Assembly: GCA_021287165.1 (NCBI GenBank)
Contig: JAJTAY010000012.1
Coordinates: 1 to 64,000, forward strand
Origin: Bacteroidia bacterium
GTDB lineage: Bacteria; Bacteroidota; Bacteroidia; Bacteroidales; F082
Direction of reading: 5' to 3'
DNA: 64,000 nucleotides
Below the pieces are notes generated by a model. That model saw only the letters and a list, made by a program, of their open reading frames with translations, was not told the DNA's origin and did not search any database. A program made the position numbers and the translations under genes. Below are positions 15,689 through 26,200 of this stretch, in pieces; the stretch's first letter is position 1; every line of letters begins with the position of its first letter.

Positions 15689-16420
15689 ATGGAAACCTTA
15701 AACAAACTCGACAGAAGAATGGTAGCCGGATTGCTGCTGATCCTTGGCGGTGGTCTGCTCCTTCTCGATACGATGGGACTCATCGACGTCAACCTTCGTC
15801 ACTATATCATCAACTGGAAAACCCTGCTCATCTTTATCGGTCTGATCACCCTCACCGGCAAGGGCAACCAAACCACCGGCTGGGTGCTCATCGGTCTTGG
15901 TGTCATTTTCTGGCTACCCGAGCTTTTCGATTACCGTGTACGCTTGCGCGATATCATTTGGCCCTCGATACTTATCGGCATTGGCCTGTTGATTCTCACA
16001 CGCAACGAGCGTAAACTGAGCCAAAAAGCCGAAGAAGCAGGCGATTATTTCCGCACCAACTTTCACTCAGGCGAAAGCAGCGAGGAATATTTCAACGAAA
16101 CAGCAGTGTTTGGCGGAGGCGATATGCGCTTTGTTTCCGAAAACTTCCGCGGTGGCAAACTCACCAACATCTTCGGCGGTTCCGACGTTAATCTTACAAA
16201 AACTGTTCCCTCGCCACAAGGCTGTGTCATCGACACCGTGGTCATTTTCGGCGGATCGAACCTGATCGTGCCCGACGACTGGCAGGTGAAAACCGAAGCT
16301 GTCTCCATTTTTGGCGGCGTGAGCGACAAGCGTGTGCTTCCTGCTACCTTTAATCCCGAGAAAACCCTCATTATCAAAGGCGTGGTCATCTTTGGCGGCA
16401 TCGAAATTAAAAGCTACTGA
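15689..16420 (+). CDS. LiaF-like membrane stress protein
   Basis: 243 residues from ATG 15689, which follows the promoter at a sensible distance. Four membrane helices fill about residues 10-115 (GLLLILGGGLLLLD, GWVLIGLGVIFWLPELF, SILIGIGLLILT). The C-terminal part is a beta-helix-like soluble domain with recurrent IFGG/VFGG turns, as in LiaF and other cell-wall-active antibiotic response proteins. LiaF-like proteins restrain or sense for two-component systems at the membrane, and here the gene is followed 61 bases later by a LytS-type kinase, so a regulatory link is likely. Confidence 0.8.
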   Translation: METLNKLDRRMVAGLLLILGGGLLLLDTMGLIDVNLRHYIINWKTLLIFIGLITLTGKGNQTTGWVLIGLGVIFWLPELFDYRVRLRDIIWPSILIGIGLLILTRNERKLSQKAEEAGDYFRTNFHSGESSEEYFNETAVFGGGDMRFVSENFRGGKLTNIFGGSDVNLTKTVPSPQGCVIDTVVIFGGSNLIVPDDWQVKTEAVSIFGGVSDKRVLPATFNPEKTLIIKGVVIFGGIEIKSY

Positions 16421-16481
16421 TTGCATATTCTTGCCCATCAGAGAAAGCTGATTTCAAAACCAACACACAAAGCCCCAAACC

Positions 16482-17537
16482 ATGCTCAACCCATTCCTTA
16501 AAAACAGCAGCTACCTATCGGCCTACGCCATGGTGCTGCTGTTCGTTGTAGTGGTGCAAACGGTGGTGCTCAACTATTATCAGGACCTCGACGTACTGGC
16601 CAGTTTTGCCGACGCTCTGGTATTCAACCTGATTATGGCCATCATCGGATTTGTGCTCTGGTATGTGCTGCGCTTCAACCTGAAAGAAAAGCAGGAGATG
16701 TTCGACCTTGTTGTGAATCATGCCCTGGTGGCCATACTTTCGGTAGCCATCTGGCTTGGAGGCGGCTACTTCATCATGCAGGCCATCGAAGCCAACAACA
16801 CAGAGTATCTTGCCTTTTTGCAGCAATCCCTACCCTGGCGCGGTATCATCGGCAGCTTCTATTATCTGGTCTTCGTGCTGCTCTACTATATCATGATGTA
16901 TTACGAAGACCTTCAGCACAAAATGAAAGTGGAAGCCGAACTTAGCCGCCTTGTACGCGAGGCCGAACTCAACGCCCTGAAATCGCAAATCAACCCGCAC
17001 TTCCTGTTCAACAGCCTCAATTCCATCAGCTCACTCACCATGACCGACCCCGACAAAGCCCAGGAAATGGTAATAAAACTCTCCGACTTCATGCGCTATT
17101 CGCTCAGCCACGACCGCAACGAAACCACTTATCTGCGCAAGGAACTTGAAAATGCCGAGCGCTACCTCGATATCGAAAAAGTGCGTTTTGGGAAAAGACT
17201 GAAATACGTTTCGCACATTCCGGAAGCCTGCCTCGATGCGCCCATCCCCAACCTCATCCTTCAGCCTTTGCTCGAAAACGCCATCAAACACGGGGTGCAC
17301 AACAGTACCGAAGAAGTGCTCATCGAATTGCGCTGTATGCCCAACGACGATTACATCGAACTCCACATTACCAACGACTTCGACCCCGAAGCCACGCGTC
17401 CCAAAGGCGAAGGCATTGGCCTTAAAAACATCCGGCAACGACTTCAGCTGCTCTACCACCGCAACGATCTGCTCGAAATAAAGCTCGGCAAGATTGAATT
17501 TGAGGTAATTTTACGCGTACCTAAACAGAAGGGGTGA
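16482..17537 (+). CDS. LytS/YehU-type sensor histidine kinase
   Basis: 351 residues. Four membrane helices lie in about 1-145, then a short coiled linker and the His_kinase domain with NPHFLFNSLNSIS carrying the phosphorylated His, followed by a HATPase with LQPLLENAIKHGV and GIGLKNIRQRL. It has no periplasmic sensor domain, so sensing probably occurs in the membrane, perhaps through the LiaF-like neighbour. Its partner is the LytTR regulator 188 bases downstream. Confidence 0.9.
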   Translation: MLNPFLKNSSYLSAYAMVLLFVVVVQTVVLNYYQDLDVLASFADALVFNLIMAIIGFVLWYVLRFNLKEKQEMFDLVVNHALVAILSVAIWLGGGYFIMQAIEANNTEYLAFLQQSLPWRGIIGSFYYLVFVLLYYIMMYYEDLQHKMKVEAELSRLVREAELNALKSQINPHFLFNSLNSISSLTMTDPDKAQEMVIKLSDFMRYSLSHDRNETTYLRKELENAERYLDIEKVRFGKRLKYVSHIPEACLDAPIPNLILQPLLENAIKHGVHNSTEEVLIELRCMPNDDYIELHITNDFDPEATRPKGEGIGLKNIRQRLQLLYHRNDLLEIKLGKIEFEVILRVPKQKG

Positions 17538-17545
17538 CGAGTTAC

Positions 17546-17590
17546 GGGTTAGGGGTTACGGGTTGCGGATTGCGGGTTGCGGGTTGCTGG
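17546..17590 (+). repeat. G-run tandem repeat between kinase and regulator
   Basis: Short imperfect tandem of GGGTTA(C)/GGGTTGC units directly after the kinase stop, with at least five runs of three or more G on the coding strand. Such spacing could fold as a G-quadruplex in DNA or mRNA. The remaining 130 bases before the regulator show only short repeats of GAATCTT. Confidence 0.55.
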
Positions 17591-17725
17591 AGTTGAATTG
17601 GAGGGGAGGAAGTGAAGATGTGAAGCATACGCTTCGAAGGACCAAATTATCGCTAAACGACATAATAAACGACAAGAACTTCCAAATTTTGAATCTTTGA
17701 ATCTTGAACTCTGAATTTCTCAATC

Positions 17726-18481
17726 ATGACCACCCGCATACGAACCCTCATCATCGAAGACGAAGAGCCGGCACGCAACCTGCTTCGCAGCTTTCTGACC
17801 CAAATGCCCGAGATAGACCTCATTGGCGAATGTTCTGATGGCTTTCAGGGCCTTAAAAGCATTCAGGATCTTCAGCCCGATCTGATTTTTCTCGACATCC
17901 AGATGCCCAAGCTTACAGGTTTCGAAATGCTCGAACTGCTCGACACCCTGCCCGAGGTGGTGTTTACCACAGCCTATGATGAATTTGCCATCAAGGCCTT
18001 CGAGCTCAATGCGGTGGACTACCTGATGAAGCCTTTTGCCCGTCAGCGCCTGCGTCAGGCGGTGGAAAAGGTAATCGACCGCTTCAAAATGAAACAAAGC
18101 AATCAGGGAGGTGTGGAAAAGCTCATCCATCAGATGAACGAAACGGACAAACCGCTCGAGCGCATTGTAGTGAAAAGCGGGAGCAAGATACACGTGCTTC
18201 CTCTTGAAGACATCCAACAAATTGAGGCACAGGACGATTACGTGATGATTCACACCCCGGCCGGACGTTTCATGAAAAAGGAAACCATGCAGCGCCTTGA
18301 GGCACTGCTCCCGCAGGATCAGTTCATCAGGGTGCACCGCTCATTTATCGTCAACATCAACCAGGTGCAGCGTATTGAGCAATATGGCAAAGAAAGCTAT
18401 CTCCTGATCTTAAAAAACAGAAGTGAAGTGAGCGTTAGCAAAAGCCGCATTAAAGACCTTCGCCGGGAGTTTGATTTTTAG
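17726..18481 (+). CDS. LytTR-family response regulator
   Basis: 251 residues: receiver domain 1-120 with DDE-like acidic pocket (IIEDEEPARNLL), phosphorylated Asp in LIFLDIQMPKLTG, and KPF; then a LytTR DNA-binding domain (about 145-250) with IHVLPLEDIQQIEAQDDYVM and FIRVHRSFIVNINQV. It pairs with the LytS-type kinase upstream. Such pairs commonly control envelope or polysaccharide genes. Confidence 0.93.
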   Translation: MTTRIRTLIIEDEEPARNLLRSFLTQMPEIDLIGECSDGFQGLKSIQDLQPDLIFLDIQMPKLTGFEMLELLDTLPEVVFTTAYDEFAIKAFELNAVDYLMKPFARQRLRQAVEKVIDRFKMKQSNQGGVEKLIHQMNETDKPLERIVVKSGSKIHVLPLEDIQQIEAQDDYVMIHTPAGRFMKKETMQRLEALLPQDQFIRVHRSFIVNINQVQRIEQYGKESYLLILKNRSEVSVSKSRIKDLRREFDF

Positions 18482-18495
18482 CCTGGTAAAGATAG

Positions 18496-18650
<155 letters not shown>

Positions 18651-18659
18651 CTAAGTGCA

Positions 18660-19310
18660 TTTCATATCGAGAAAAATATTTTACCAAGAAGAGTAATTCA
18701 TAGTTAGCTAATGAGTTTTTAAGGCACTTGGCCGATTATAAATGCGTTGTCAGGTAGTCCAATCATCTGAAACGTAAATTTATTTATGTGCCTAACACAT
18801 TTAATATCAGCTATATAAAAAAATAGTTGAAAAAAACTGATTTTTTTTGATGTGTTTTTGTCCCTGAGTGGTATTAATGGGCAGTAAGCGACCAAAATGC
18901 CCACATCGAAACAATATGTAATGACACAATTGGCTGCCGTAAGCCTAGTACGCCCAGGGAGCAGTATGCCCATATTTTCTTTAATTTGTGAACCCTTGAC
19001 TCAAGCCAGGATTGGGATATTTGCATCGAACAACCCACTTTGGCTAAAGCAGGCTTTTGAAAAATGGTCAGAATTAGCGTGTCCAAAATATATACCATTT
19101 CACAAAAGCATCAAGTCGTTTATGTATTGTGTGCAATTTGCACTATATAGCACAAGAAAGTCTATTTTTTGGCTGGGAAAAAACAAATTCGACTGAGGCA
19201 GGAGTCTTGGTTATTTTATCAAGGCTCAAACTCTTAATTATCTGCTGAAAATAAATAAAATCAAACTAAAAAAATAAAACAATGAAATCTATTCAGTTTA
19301 TTTATAAAAA
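18660..19310. other. AT-rich stretch without a convincing gene
   Basis: About 650 bases. Open frames of 70-100 codons exist on both strands (18874-19098 minus and 18897-19196 plus) but overlap each other and show no family features. A near-palindrome GTGCAATTTGCAC lies near 19127. The region 19200-19310 before the lipoprotein gene is very AT-rich and presumably holds its promoter. Confidence 0.5.
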
Positions 19311-20372
19311 ATGCTATTTCTAAACAATATAAGAATAATTATTACACTTTCATTAGCTCTTTGTTTTGTTACCAGCTGTAGTAAAAATAGTTTTATTGAG
19401 AATCAAATACAAAAAACGATTTATGATAAACCAATACTGAAATTTGCTTCAATAGTTGAATTTTTAAAAACTTACCATGTATTGGCTACGGTCAAGAATA
19501 GTGAAAATTACAAGCAAATAAAATATCAAAATAATTTCATTAGTGAGTATGAAAAGATTATTCAATTCTACCAAAGCATAAACTTTGACCAGTTTTCTTC
19601 ATCTGATGATTTAATTCAATTTGTGCTTGAGCATTCCAATTATCTCAAAATAACAATAGATGAAAGTGGAGAAAAAACAATTGATCCTGTCATTGTTGAT
19701 AACCCTTTTAAATACTTCGCAAACGAAGATTTCCTGTTTCAGATCGGAGATTCTGTTTATAAAGTTTTGGGACGTCATACTATTGGGTCGGATTTATCGA
19801 AACTGAATAACCTCTTACAGTTAAACGAGGAGCATTTGATAGATTCAGCCGCTAACGATGACTACTTTATTTTTTCAAGGCCTACTAATGACTTCTATGG
19901 AAAGAACAAAGATAATTCGTTTAACTGTAATGGAACTTGGAAAGATTCTCGCAACACTGTGGCCAATAAGAGAATCTATCTTCGTATATCGCTTCACGAA
20001 GTATTCAAAGCTGGAAGTAATGTTAATCCATCCAGTCTTTATCAGTTTACGGATGTAATGATTAGACCATATCATCGGGTTTTAGGTATTTGGTATTGGG
20101 CTAAGCGCACAATCAGTTACGATGTTAAAGTGCAGTCGGCATACTTCCATTGGAACATCATTCCTATTGGATGGCAAAGATATTATAACTCAGCATATTC
20201 AAACGGAACCTATGCCTATTCAGTAGAATTCCCCTTTCCTCAAGTATTAACTTATCACCAAATTGGTGGACAGGTAGACGTCCGGGCTCACTTTGATGGG
20301 TATTTTTGCAAAGCTAAAACACCCGATACAGATTGGGCCCTTTTAGAATGCAACACAGCACTTATTCCATAA
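19311..20372 (+). CDS. Unknown lipoprotein
   Basis: 353 residues with a lipoprotein signal (lipobox FVTSCSK, Cys about 23). The mature part is Asn/Lys/Ser/Tyr-rich without a recognised domain; the second half has many aromatic residues and short beta-like segments (RPYHRVLGIWYWAKRT, IGGQVDVRAHFDGYFC). Codon use is far more AT-rich than in the surrounding chromosome, which suggests recent acquisition. A small barrel gene follows 66 bases downstream. Confidence 0.65.
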   Translation: MLFLNNIRIIITLSLALCFVTSCSKNSFIENQIQKTIYDKPILKFASIVEFLKTYHVLATVKNSENYKQIKYQNNFISEYEKIIQFYQSINFDQFSSSDDLIQFVLEHSNYLKITIDESGEKTIDPVIVDNPFKYFANEDFLFQIGDSVYKVLGRHTIGSDLSKLNNLLQLNEEHLIDSAANDDYFIFSRPTNDFYGKNKDNSFNCNGTWKDSRNTVANKRIYLRISLHEVFKAGSNVNPSSLYQFTDVMIRPYHRVLGIWYWAKRTISYDVKVQSAYFHWNIIPIGWQRYYNSAYSNGTYAYSVEFPFPQVLTYHQIGGQVDVRAHFDGYFCKAKTPDTDWALLECNTALIP

Positions 20373-20438
20373 GTTAAATATAATAAGCAATTAAGTACTT
20401 ACAATCAATTGGTTACAATAATTAAAATGTTCGCTACA

Positions 20439-20990
20439 ATGAAACTATTTCAAAACAATAAGTTGATTTTTTTGTTGATCTATTTCATTTCTTTGCAAGC
20501 AAGTCAGGCAAAAGGACAAACAAGCGATAGTAAGTGTTTTTGGCAAATAAAAATTGCTGGTTGGCCTGAATATATTACAAAACAAAGGGTTTTAAACCCT
20601 GCACATGCCGAAATACAATTCAACAGGAGTATAAATAGCATCTTCTCCTTTGGTGCAGCAGTCGCATATTATAACAGCAACTTTATTTCGCCAACCGTTT
20701 TTCTGAATACAAGCGCTGTAGTTCATTTACACTTCATGCCAGTAATGGGCTTTAAAGAAAAATACCGCCTCGACCCCTATTTTTCAGGGAAAGTCGGTCT
20801 CAAAAAATACTATAAATCAGATAGCTCAAAGGACCTTATTTCAAGGTTTTATATTGGTTTGGGCTGTGCTTACTATCCATTTGATCAGTTAGGTGTGTTT
20901 TATGAGTATGGTTATGACAGGCCTTTCAATACTTCAATAAAATTAAAATACTATAGTGAAATGAAATTAGGATTGTCGGTAAAATTCTAG
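20439..20990 (+). CDS. Small outer-membrane barrel-like protein
   Basis: About 183 residues from ATG 20439 (MKLFQNNKLIFLLIYF), with a signal peptide ending near AKGQ. The mature part has alternating strands rich in Tyr and Phe and ends LKYYSEMKLGLSVKF, a barrel-closing type C-terminus with terminal Phe. An in-frame ATG at 20427 is also possible. It shares AT-rich codon use and orientation with the lipoprotein upstream, and the general design (lipoprotein plus small barrel) recalls envelope pairs. Function unknown. Confidence 0.65.
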   Translation: MKLFQNNKLIFLLIYFISLQASQAKGQTSDSKCFWQIKIAGWPEYITKQRVLNPAHAEIQFNRSINSIFSFGAAVAYYNSNFISPTVFLNTSAVVHLHFMPVMGFKEKYRLDPYFSGKVGLKKYYKSDSSKDLISRFYIGLGCAYYPFDQLGVFYEYGYDRPFNTSIKLKYYSEMKLGLSVKF

Positions 20991-21247
20991 CAATTAATTT
21001 TAGCGCATACACCGGTAATCCGGTAATTAAGATGCGGCCAATAAAATTGCAACCGTGAAAACCGCAGTTTTAACGCACACTAAATATGCAAATTCAATTT
21101 TTGATATTAAATAACTCAAAAAAACATCAAAGAATTGTGTAATGATGGTTCCAGGGCAAGATGCCCACAATGTTTACACAGGCTTGTTTGATGACAAGTC
21201 ATTAAAATACCAGATCGCTGTCGGAAAATCGGCGAATTATTTCACCT
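20991..21247. other. AT-rich gap, no gene seen
   Basis: Non-coding by inspection; it begins right after the barrel gene stop and ends at the ahcY terminator. Composition changes from AT-rich to mixed over this stretch, marking the right border of the island. Confidence 0.5.
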
Positions 21248-21289
21248 AAAAAAACTAAAACCCCCGCTGGGCAGAGTTCCCAACGGGGT
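21248..21289 (-). terminator. Terminator of ahcY
   Basis: On the minus strand CCCCGTTGGG and CCCAGCGGGG pair with one mismatch, followed by TTTTAGTTTTTTT. It lies about 50 bases after the ahcY stop. Confidence 0.8.
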
Positions 21290-21337
21290 GTTCAGCTTCA
21301 TGTTGATGGTATTTGGTCGGGCGCTGCTGGCAGAAGA

Positions 21338-22765
21338 TTAATACCGGTAGTGCTCCGGCTTGTAAGGTCCTTCCACCGGAACACCAATGTAGGCAGCCTG
21401 CTCGGGTGTTAGCCTGGTGAGTTTAACCCCAATATGCTCAAGGTGCAGGCGGGCCACTTCTTCGTCGAGGTGCTTGGGCAGACGGTAAACATCCACCGGA
21501 TACTTTCCGCGGTTTTTCCACAGATCGATCTGAGCAAGCGTCTGGTTTGTAAACGAATTGCTCATCACAAAGCTGGGATGACCTGTGGCGCAGCCAAGGT
21601 TCACCAGGCGACCTTCGGCCAGAATAAAGATGCTGTTACCTGCGGGGAAGGTGTATTTGTCAACCTGAGGCTTAATATTCATGTGCACTACATCCGAAGC
21701 ACTGTTCAACCGATCCATCTGGATTTCGTTGTCGAAGTGGCCGATGTTGCACACAATGCTCTGGTCTTTCATCCTGCGCATATGCTCCAGGGTAATCACA
21801 TCCTTATTGCCGGTGGCCGTGACAAAAATGTTACCAATCTCGAGCGCATCTTCAATATTGGTTACCTCATAGCCCTCCATGGCGGCCTGCAGCGCGCAGA
21901 TGGGGTCAATCTCGGTGACGATTACTCTGGCACCGTAAGCCCTCAGCGAACGTGCCGAGCCTTTACCCACATCGCCAAAACCAAGCACAACACATACCTT
22001 TCCTGCCAGCATCACATCGGTGGCACGCTTAATGCCGTCGGCCAGCGACTCGCGGCAACCATAAAGGTTGTCAAACTTGGATTTTGTTACTGAGTCGTTT
22101 ACGTTGATGGCCGGTACCAAAAGCTTGCCTGCCTCTTTCATCTGATACAGACGGTGAACGCCTGTGGTGGTTTCTTCCGACACACCTGCCCAGCTTTCCA
22201 CAGTACGGTGCCAATGCTGAGGATCAGCTTCAAATGTTTCGCGCAACGTTTTCATGAAAGCGGCTTCCTCCGCATTGGAGGTTTTCTCGTCGAGCAGGGC
22301 CGGATTGCGTTCCACGTCGTAACCTTTGTGGATCATGAGCGTGGCATCGCCGCCGTCGTCAACCACAAGGTGAGGGCCAAGGCCATCTTCGAAGGTCAGG
22401 GCCTGCTTAGTGCACCACCAGTACTCTTCGAGGGTTTCGCCCTTCCAGGCAAATACCGGGATGCCGGCTGCGGCAATGGCTGCTGCAGCATGGTCCTGCG
22501 TTGAAAAAATGTTGCAACTGGCCCAGCGCACCTCAGCGCCAAGCTCAACAAGGGTTTCAATGAGCACCGCCGTCTGAATGGTCATGTGCAGGCTGCCCGA
22601 GATGCGGGCACCCTTCAGGGGCTTCTCCTTGCCAAATTTTGCGCGGAGCGACATCAGCCCCGGCATTTCCTTTTCGGCAATTTCTATTTCCTTGCGGCCC
22701 CATTCGGCCAGCCTGATGTCGGCTACCTTGTAGCGTAGATCGATGTCGGTTTGAATATTCTGCAT
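21338..22765 (-). CDS. ahcY: Adenosylhomocysteinase (SAH hydrolase)
   Basis: Cytosolic NAD-dependent enzyme that splits S-adenosylhomocysteine to homocysteine and adenosine. 475 residues, the family's usual length, with the substrate region [31 protein letters not shown], the NAD site [18 protein letters not shown] and the conserved C-terminus [10 protein letters not shown]. It is divergent from metH across a 440-base gap carrying the SAM riboswitch, and it supplies the homocysteine that MetH remethylates. Confidence 0.97.
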   Translation of the reverse strand: MQNIQTDIDLRYKVADIRLAEWGRKEIEIAEKEMPGLMSLRAKFGKEKPLKGARISGSLHMTIQTAVLIETLVELGAEVRWASCNIFSTQDHAAAAIAAAGIPVFAWKGETLEEYWWCTKQALTFEDGLGPHLVVDDGGDATLMIHKGYDVERNPALLDEKTSNAEEAAFMKTLRETFEADPQHWHRTVESWAGVSEETTTGVHRLYQMKEAGKLLVPAINVNDSVTKSKFDNLYGCRESLADGIKRATDVMLAGKVCVVLGFGDVGKGSARSLRAYGARVIVTEIDPICALQAAMEGYEVTNIEDALEIGNIFVTATGNKDVITLEHMRRMKDQSIVCNIGHFDNEIQMDRLNSASDVVHMNIKPQVDKYTFPAGNSIFILAEGRLVNLGCATGHPSFVMSNSFTNQTLAQIDLWKNRGKYPVDVYRLPKHLDEEVARLHLEHIGVKLTRLTPEQAAYIGVPVEGPYKPEHYRY

Positions 22766-22801
22766 GTAGATTCCTAATTGCTAATGTATTGGATTTGCTG
22801 G

Positions 22802-22809
22802 CAAAATTA
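22802..22809 (-). promoter_or_regulatory. -7 element of ahcY promoter
   Basis: TAATTTTG read on the minus strand (exact TAnnTTTG), 37 bases upstream of the ahcY start. A TTG lies about 23 bases further upstream, slightly wide. Confidence 0.45.
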
Positions 22810-22928
22810 CATGTTTTACCATCACGCTTACTCAACGAAGCAGTTTAAGCTTTGTTCAATTCGGCAAAAAAGCACCTCATAGTTTTTTAATTTTTGTTGG
22901 CCGCTCGGTATTTGGAAGCAAAAACAGT

Positions 22929-22936
22929 TATTTTTG
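22929..22936 (+). promoter_or_regulatory. -7 element of the metH operon promoter
   Basis: TATTTTTG, an exact TAnnTTTG match, about 40 bases upstream of the riboswitch, as expected for a leader that includes it. No well-spaced TTG is evident. Confidence 0.45.
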
Positions 22937-22975
22937 CCCCAACATCAATCCCTCCCTTCATCAGCTGAGGCATTG

Positions 22976-23093
22976 ATTTATAAAGAAGAGCGGAGAGATT
23001 AGGCTCTGTGAAGCTCTAGCAACCTTCCCCCCGGGGAGTGGTGCTAAAACCTAATCCCGCAAGGGCGCAAGCTCAGGCGAGGAGATTATAAAT
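22976..23093 (+). promoter_or_regulatory. SAM riboswitch (SAM-I clan, SAM-I/IV-like)
   Basis: The aptamer core reads GGCTCTGTGAAGCTCTAGCA, then ACC, a CCCC/GGGG hairpin and GGTGCTAAAACC. These are the conserved SAM-I-clan stretches (TGAAGC, GCAACC, GGTGCTAA). The closing stem is GATTAGG (22997-23003) with CCTAATC (23050-23056). The internal P2/k-turn part of classical SAM-I seems absent, and a further hairpin-like segment CCCGCAAGGG follows the stem, more like SAM-IV or SAM-I/IV variants. An outer helix ATTTATAA (22976) with TTATAAAT (23086) encloses all. It should repress metH/metF when SAM is high. Confidence 0.85.
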
Positions 23094-23207
23094 TAAATGT
23101 TTGAACGTCATGTGTGCTGAACATTCAAAGGTCAACAAGGTTTAATCTGCCGGAAACACCGGTTCTGATGCCATTTTGCATACGCCGGATCAGGCGCATG
23201 ACATAAA

Positions 23208-26200
23208 ATGCTATATATGAATCAATTGAAACAAAATTTAAGCGAACTCATCCGCCACAAGGTGCTGGTGCTCGACGGCGCTATGGGCACCATGATACAG
23301 CAATACCGGCTCGAAGAGGCCGACTATCGCGGAAGTCAGTTTGCCAGCCACAAGCATAATCTCAAGGGCAACAACGACCTGCTCTGCCTCACCAGGCCCG
23401 ACATCATCCTGGCCATTCACCGGCAATACCTCGAGGCGGGAGCCGACATCATCGAAACCAACACCTTCAATGCCACCAGCATCTCGCAGGCCGATTACGG
23501 CATGCAGTTCTGGGTGCGGGAGATCAATCTGGCCGCCGCCAGAATTGCCCGGCAGGCAGCCGACGAGTTTACGGCCCTCGACCCGTCGAAACCCCGCTTT
23601 GTGGCAGGTGCCATGGGACCAACCAACAAAACCGCCTCCATGTCGCCCGACGTGAACGATCCGGGCTATCGGGCAGTTACCTTCGACGATCTGGCCGAGG
23701 CCTATTACGAGCAGGCAGCTGCCCTCATCGAAGGCGGGGCCGATGCGCTGCTGGTGGAAACCATTTTTGACACACTCAACGCCAAAGCTGCACTTTTTGC
23801 CATACAACGGCTTCAGGACGAGCTCGCCCAAAAGCTGCAGGTGATGGTTTCGGGCACCATCACCGATGCCAGCGGACGTACACTCTCGGGGCAAACCGTT
23901 ACGGCATTTCTGCACTCGCTTGCCCATGTCGACCTGATCAGCATAGGATTGAACTGCGCTCTGGGCGCCAAAGAAATGCGCCCTTATCTGGAAGAGCTTG
24001 CACACCATGCGCCCTTTGCAGTGAGTGCCTATCCCAATGCAGGGCTGCCCAATCAGTTTGGTGCCTACGACGAAAGTCCGGAAGTGATGGGCGCCCACAT
24101 CCACGATTTTCTTGAGCACCGCTTTGTGAATGTGGTTGGAGGCTGTTGCGGCACCACCCCTGCCCACATCAGGCGCTTTGCCCAGCTGGCACAATATGCT
24201 AAACCAAGGCCGTTGCCAGATAAAAAAAGGTGGGAGGGCGAAACGGTGGTCACTGGACTCGAACCCCTGCGCATCAGCCGCGAGTCGAACTTCATCAACG
24301 TGGGCGAACGCACAAATGTGAGTGGTTCGCGCCTGTTTGCCAGGCTGATACGCGAGAAAAAGTACGAAGAGGCCCTGAGCATTGCCCGTCATCAGGTGGA
24401 AGGCGGAGCACAGATGATTGACGTGAATATGGACGACGCCCTGCTGGATGCCAAAGAAGAAATGGTGCGTTTCCTGAACATCCTCATGTCCGATCCCGAG
24501 GTGGCCCGTTTGCCCGTGATGATCGACTCGTCGCGATTCGAAGTGATCGAAGCAGGCCTTAAATGCCTGCAGGGCAAGGCTGTGGTCAATTCCATCAGCC
24601 TGAAGGAGGGCGAGGAAGTCTTCAAAAAGCAGGCCCGCACCATTTTGAATTACGGAGCTGCGATGATTGTGATGGCATTCGACGAACAGGGCCAGGCCGA
24701 CACCTTCGAACGCAAAATGGAAATCTGCAGCCGCGCTTACAGCATTCTCACACAGGAGGTAGGGTTTCCGGCACACGACATCATCTTCGACCCCAATATC
24801 CTGGCCATCGGCACCGGCATCGAAGAACACAACAACTACGCCGTCGATTACATCAAAGCCACGGCCTGGATCAAGCAAAACCTGCCTTATGCCCGTGTGA
24901 GCGGTGGCGTGAGCAACCTCAGCTTTGCCTTTCGCGGCAACGACACCGTGCGCGAGGCCATACACTCGGTCTTCCTTTACCACGCCATCAAGGCAGGCAT
25001 GGACATGGGTATTGTAAACCCCGGCCAGCTGCAGATATACGACGAGATTGAGCCGGAGCTGCTCACACTGGCCGAAGACCTTGTACTTAACCGGCGCAGC
25101 GATGCCACCGAACGTATGCTGGCCTATGCCGAAAAGGTGAAAAGCAAAACAGCAATCCATGCCAAAGAAGACGAAGCCTGGCGCAAAAGCAGCGTGCAGG
25201 AACGCCTGAAACATGCACTCATCAAAGGCATAGCCGATCACATCGAACCAGATGTTTTGGAGGCGCGTCCGCTTTATGAGCGTGCACTCGACGTGATTGA
25301 AGGCCCCCTGATGGATGGCATGGGGGTGGTAGGTGATCTTTTTGGTTCCGGCAAAATGTTTCTGCCCCAGGTAGTTAAGAGTGCAAGGGTGATGAAAAAG
25401 GCCGTTGCCACCCTCCTGCCCTACATCGAAGCCGAAAAACTTCAGGGCAGCAGCTCGGCCGGCAAGGTACTGCTGGCCACCGTGAAAGGCGATGTGCACG
25501 ACATTGGTAAAAACATTGTAGGGGTGGTGCTGGCCTGCAACAACTTCGAGGTCATCGACCTGGGGGTAATGGTACCCGTGGAAAAAATATTGCAGACCGC
25601 CAAAGAGCAGCAGGTGGACATCATTGGCCTGAGCGGGCTGATCACCCCCTCGCTGGAAGAGATGGTGCACGTGGCCTCGGAAATGGAACGCCTGGGGCTG
25701 CATTGGCCATTGCTCATCGGGGGAGCCACAACCTCGGAGGTGCACACCGCCGTGAAGATTGCCCCGGCCTACAGCAAACCCGTTGTACATGTACGCGACG
25801 CATCGCGCGTGACCGGCGTGATCAGCGAATTGCTGGCCCCACCCGAAAAAAGGGAGGCTTTTCTGAAAAACATGCAGGATCGCTACGAAAACCTGCGGCA
25901 AAAATACCTCAACAGTAAAGCCGACGAAACCTTCATCAGCCTCGAAGCCGCCCGTGAAAACCGGTTTAAAGGTGTTTTCGACAGTTCAACCATTTACAAA
26001 CCAGCAAAACCGGGCATTACCGTATTCGACAACCTGCCGCTTGAAAAGCTAGAGCCTTACATCGACTGGACCTTCTTTTTCCACTCCTGGCGCATCAGCG
26101 GCAAGTATCCCCAGATTTTCGACGATCCGGTGAAAGGCGAGGAAGCTCGCAAACTTTATGACGACGCCCGTCAGTTGCTAAAACATATCATCGAAAACCG

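Noticed and set aside
18874..19196. Two overlapping 74-99-codon frames on opposite strands
   Set aside because: They exclude each other, have no recognisable features and lie in AT-rich sequence where such frames are less informative; neither has a clear ribosome site.
23238..25901. 887-codon open frame antisense to metH
   Set aside because: It lies wholly inside metH, is His/Val/Gly-rich in the manner of antisense frames, and has no domain or signal. It is a by-product of metH codon use. The same holds for the 390-codon frame antisense to metF (26925-28097) and the 217-codon frame antisense to era.
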